NCBI RefSeq assembly: GCF_042665195.1
Contig: NZ_JBHTBW010000012.1
Coordinates: 1 to 63,485, forward strand
Direction of reading: 5' to 3'
DNA length: 63,485 bases
From: Laceyella putida
GTDB lineage: Bacteria > Bacillota > Bacilli > Thermoactinomycetales > Thermoactinomycetaceae
Positions 61,398 through 63,485 of this stretch are shown here, piece by piece. A program made the position numbers and the translations under genes. Each line of letters opens with the position of its first letter. Position 1 is the first letter of the stretch. Below the pieces are notes generated by a model. The model was not told the origin of the DNA. It saw nothing but the letters and a program-made list of their open reading frames with translations, and searched no databases.

Positions 61398-61602
61398 TTA
61401 TGTTCCATTCAATCCAGCCCAGTTTCTAACTATGCTGATCGTATCGGGGTCAAGTTGACATGCCCAGGCTTCAGGAGCATCGCCTGCACTAACAATGCCG
61501 ATCTGTGTTGTTCCAACTCCACTTTTTGTATTCCAAACCGGTCCCCCACTCATTCCAGATATTTGACGTGCATTGTGAACAATGACGTCACTATAGCAAA
61601 AT
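61398..61602 (-). pseudogene. Trypsin-like serine protease, C-terminal remnant
   Basis: The minus-strand frame SDVIVHNARQISGMSGGPVW continues to GIVSAGDAPEAWACQLDPDT and ends NWAGLNGT. GMSGGP is the active-site Ser motif of V8/trypsin-like enzymes. A stop lies just upstream, and the His and Asp parts are missing. Its terminator is still in place. Confidence 0.75.
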
Positions 61603-61682
61603 CATACCTCGTTTCAATTTTCAAAAGTTAGTTGAAGTAAAAACGGTTTAGGTATGTAAAATATAGGATGCGAACAATTGGC

Positions 61683-61725
61683 AACAAAAACACCCCCACC
61701 GTCTCTCCAACAAAAAGGCAGGGGT
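61683..61725 (-). terminator. Terminator after the LuxR remnant
   Basis: On the minus strand ACCCCTGCC and GGTGGGGGT pair and are followed by GTTTTTG. Confidence 0.7.
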
Positions 61726-61734
61726 ATGCAAGGA

Positions 61735-61836
61735 TTATATTTTTAGTTCGCCCAGGTGCACCAACTCAACGACCGCTTGGGAACGGCCCTTGACGTTCAA
61801 CTTTTGCATCACGTTGCTGATGTGTACCATTTGCAA
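61735..61836 (-). pseudogene. LuxR/NarL-type response regulator, C-terminal HTH remnant
   Basis: The frame HISNVMQKLNVKGRSQAVVE continues LVHLGELKI to the stop. It is the last part of the LuxR HTH, as in DegU-like regulators. The receiver domain and the rest of the HTH are lost; the sequence changes abruptly at about 61836. Confidence 0.7.
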
Positions 61837-62105
61837 AAAAGGGGACGAGATTAGCGGGGTGAAGAATTCCTTTACTGTGAAGTGTAGCTTCGGAATGACA
61901 TGTGTAGATCAAAATAGAGAGATTTTGATCGAATTGGCCAATATCAGTTTGAGTGACGCCGTTTTTTATCACTATTTGGGCAAAATCCCACTGCGATAAC
62001 ACCGTAGATCAACACTATTTTTTAGGCTTATCTTCGACCTCGCATCAGGTCATTGGCAATGCTGGTGACTTTCCACTTCCACTGTGGATTTTTCAATCGT
62101 AACTT
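61837..62105. other. Scrambled remnant region
   Basis: No intact gene. A short minus-strand frame near 62035-62100 (LKNPQWKWKVTSIANDLMRG) looks like the C-terminus of a lost protein. Its identity is not known. Confidence 0.3.
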
Positions 62106-62612
62106 TTATTTAATAATAGATAGAACTTTTTCCTTATCAATACTTTCTTGACTATTTTTCGGATGATTAGCCAACAAATATTCAAGGAGTTTATCTAGTG
62201 TGTCCTTATTTTTAGCATTAATAGCATTAAAATTGTCTATAAAATACTCAATCAAATCTTCATCTACTTCTTCAATAGGAGCAGGAAGATATTTTTCACC
62301 ATTAAACTTATATGCTTTCCAAGTAGTAAATGAAATTGCGGTTACAACACAATTCCATACCATCAGTTTCCTCTCATCTTCTTCTAACTGCATCAATACA
62401 AATAATCCTGTTTCATCAATTGTATCTAGAAACTCATATAGTTTATCCCCTGAAACATTTTTCGTTTCAACCCAGTTCCAACATTCTTTTAATGCTTCTA
62501 CTGCCTTTTCATAACCCGTTGAAGCAGAGATGATATTAACGATTTTATCTGATGGTGCCAATAAAAAAGCTACTTGGGCATCAGAAGCTAATTCGTTAAA
62601 TTTTGTTAACAA
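62106..62612 (-). CDS. Imm6-family immunity protein
   Basis: This 168-residue soluble helical protein has the Imm6 features DKIVNIISASTGYEKAVEAL and RKLMVWNCVVTAISFTTWKA. The TTG at 62612 has AAGGGGGG seven bases upstream and lies 14 bp after the toxin stop. The longer frame would overlap the toxin gene. It is expected to neutralise the deaminase-type toxin encoded just before it. Confidence 0.78.
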   Translation of the reverse strand: MLTKFNELASDAQVAFLLAPSDKIVNIISASTGYEKAVEALKECWNWVETKNVSGDKLYEFLDTIDETGLFVLMQLEEDERKLMVWNCVVTAISFTTWKAYKFNGEKYLPAPIEEVDEDLIEYFIDNFNAINAKNKDTLDKLLEYLLANHPKNSQESIDKEKVLSIIK

Positions 62613-62625
62613 TTTTATTCCCCCC

Positions 62626-63126
62626 TTATTCAATAAACTGGCCATTTCTTAATGTAAATGATAATCTCCCAGCTGGTCTATATCCCTCAATCGTTTCTGA
62701 AGTTGCTTTAATTGTCAAATTAGGATATTTCTTGCTTAATTGCAAGAATATACCCGGTTTGACACTAGGATTATTAATGCCTTGAATGCAAACCGTACAT
62801 ACACCTCTTGGATTTGATTGATGTATATATAGTGTCCCTGATACTTCTTCTGGCTTTAATCCAGCTTTTTCTACTTGTTCAACAAATTCATTAATCACAC
62901 CTTCTTCAGCATGACGTGTAGCAGCTGGGAAGGGAGAAGGTGATTTTATGGGTCTGTTTGGCATGGCAATATCTAAAGGTTTTAATCCCGCTTCTTTTTT
63001 TGATGCTTTTATGACTGCTGGAGATGCACCTTTGAAAACTTGATTTTCCAAACCTTTAATGTCTGTTCTACCGACAGCTACGGTTTGTTGTTCAAGAACA
63101 TCTATATCTTTTCTCGGATTAACCCC
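62626..63126 (-). pseudogene. Polymorphic toxin C-terminus, deaminase fold, cut off by an IS3 insertion
   Basis: The open frame begins directly at the IS junction (RKDIDVLEQQTVAVGRTDIK) without a start. It ends with a toxin domain: the HAE motif in PAATRHAEEGVINEFVEQ and the CxxC zinc site in NPRGVCTVCIQGI, as in SCP1.201/YwqJ-like nucleic-acid deaminases. About 167 codons remain. The delivery and repeat parts of the toxin are missing. An Imm6 immunity gene follows immediately, which supports the toxin call. Confidence 0.75.
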
Positions 63127-63176
63127 TTAATTTTGGACAGAGTGTATCTTAAGCTCGCTTTTTCACCCTTTTTCAA

Positions 63177-63485
63177 CTAAACTCGAACGGTTGAAGTCAA
63201 AATCAAATGCTTTTGGTTTTGTAAGTAAAATTCGTTTGGAGTTAAATCCTGTAAACTAGAATGAATTCGACGTTCATTGTAAAAGCTTATGTATTCTGTC
63301 ACTGCCTCATAAGCTTCTCCATACGTTTTAAATTCGAAACGAGATAAACATTCATCCTGTAACAAGCGATGAAAGGCTTCAATGTGGGCGTTTAAGTTAG
63401 GTGTTTTAGGCGGAATTCTTTCATGCTCCAGCTTGAACTGTTCACATGCTTGTCTAAAGGCATGTGAAATAAACTGAGGTCCATT
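63177..63485 (-). CDS. IS3-family transposase OrfB, partial at window end
   Basis: The frame NGPQFISHAFRQACEQFKLE then NLNAHIEAFHRLLQDECLSR and EYISFYNERRIHSSLQDLTP is the C-terminal half of the DDE integrase core, with the catalytic Glu in HIEAFHRLL. The rest lies outside the window. The element has cut the upstream part of the toxin gene. Confidence 0.9.
   Translation of the reverse strand, partial: NGPQFISHAFRQACEQFKLEHERIPPKTPNLNAHIEAFHRLLQDECLSRFEFKTYGEAYEAVTEYISFYNERRIHSSLQDLTPNEFYLQNQKHLILTSTVRV

Noticed and set aside
1..63485. CRISPR array, tRNA or rRNA genes
   Set aside because: No regularly spaced direct repeats and no tRNA or rRNA signature sequences were seen on either strand.

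Overview
The window looks like a moderate-GC Firmicute of the order Bacillales, probably close to Thermoactinomycetaceae or thermophilic Bacillaceae. This is an inference from gene content and style, not a proven placement. The supporting signs are very strong AGGAGG ribosome sites, many TTG and GTG starts, the mtlA-mtlR-mtlF-mtlD order, a kip/pxp 5-oxoprolinase cluster, YitT proteins, a secreted amylopullulanase with CcpA-type cre sites and a NucA/NucB-type lipoprotein. No rRNA, tRNA or CRISPR array was seen.

Layout. 0-0.5 kb: the end of an IS200/IS605 element with a frameshifted tnpA. 0.7-3.3 kb: small hypothetical genes, a 44-codon gene with an in-frame TGA, and metA. 3.7-8.0 kb: a secreted multidomain amylopullulanase. 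8.4-12.3 kb: an acyltransferase, a flavoprotein, a Crp/Fnr regulator and a frameshifted GNAT gene. 12.5-17.6 kb: secreted and envelope proteins (CAP domain, von Willebrand A lipoprotein, DoxX with a tiny coupled membrane protein, DUF2690), an aldo/keto reductase and a CWC protein. 17.8-19.6 kb: a cytochrome P450 divergent from a PadR regulator, with a perfect 19-bp palindrome between them. 19.9-26.7 kb: a DUF4349 lipoprotein, two tandem YitT paralogues, a tyrosine recombinase with a dif-like palindrome, and a membrane-anchored endonuclease/exonuclease/phosphatase-family protein. 27-31 kb: a large subtilase and two small secreted proteins. 31.4-33 kb: an unusually GC-rich mqnB-mqnD pair. 33-41 kb: a hypothetical protein, DinB, LysR, a YhgE/Pip protein broken by an amber codon, and a second P450. 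41.7-46.9 kb: the mannitol operon. 48-52.8 kb: the 5-oxoprolinase operon with an NRAMP-type transporter, an IclR regulator and a decayed accB-like start. 53.3-55 kb: a GDYXXLXY/DUF2157 pair. 55-63.5 kb: a decayed accessory region with IS fragments, a frameshifted iron alcohol dehydrogenase, a nearly complete IS605-type element, protease and LuxR remnants, and a truncated deaminase-type polymorphic toxin with its Imm6 immunity gene.

Two repeat systems cross these regions. The first is an IS608-like family (TTAC target, TCAA right end). It includes one tnpB element with a broken tnpA, a 339-bp derivative that keeps only both ends and a good promoter reading into the omega-RNA region, and a solo right end. 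Stems in the right ends differ between copies by compensating changes, which suggests conserved guide-RNA scaffolds no longer attached to a transposase. The second is a roughly 135-bp TA-flanked MITE-like hairpin family with terminal inverted repeats GGGCGTGTCTG, present in several complete and partial copies.

Several genes carry single-base lesions (GNAT, iron alcohol dehydrogenase, YhgE, a small ORF, tnpA). Either this genome is decaying in its accessory parts or the assembly has residual errors.
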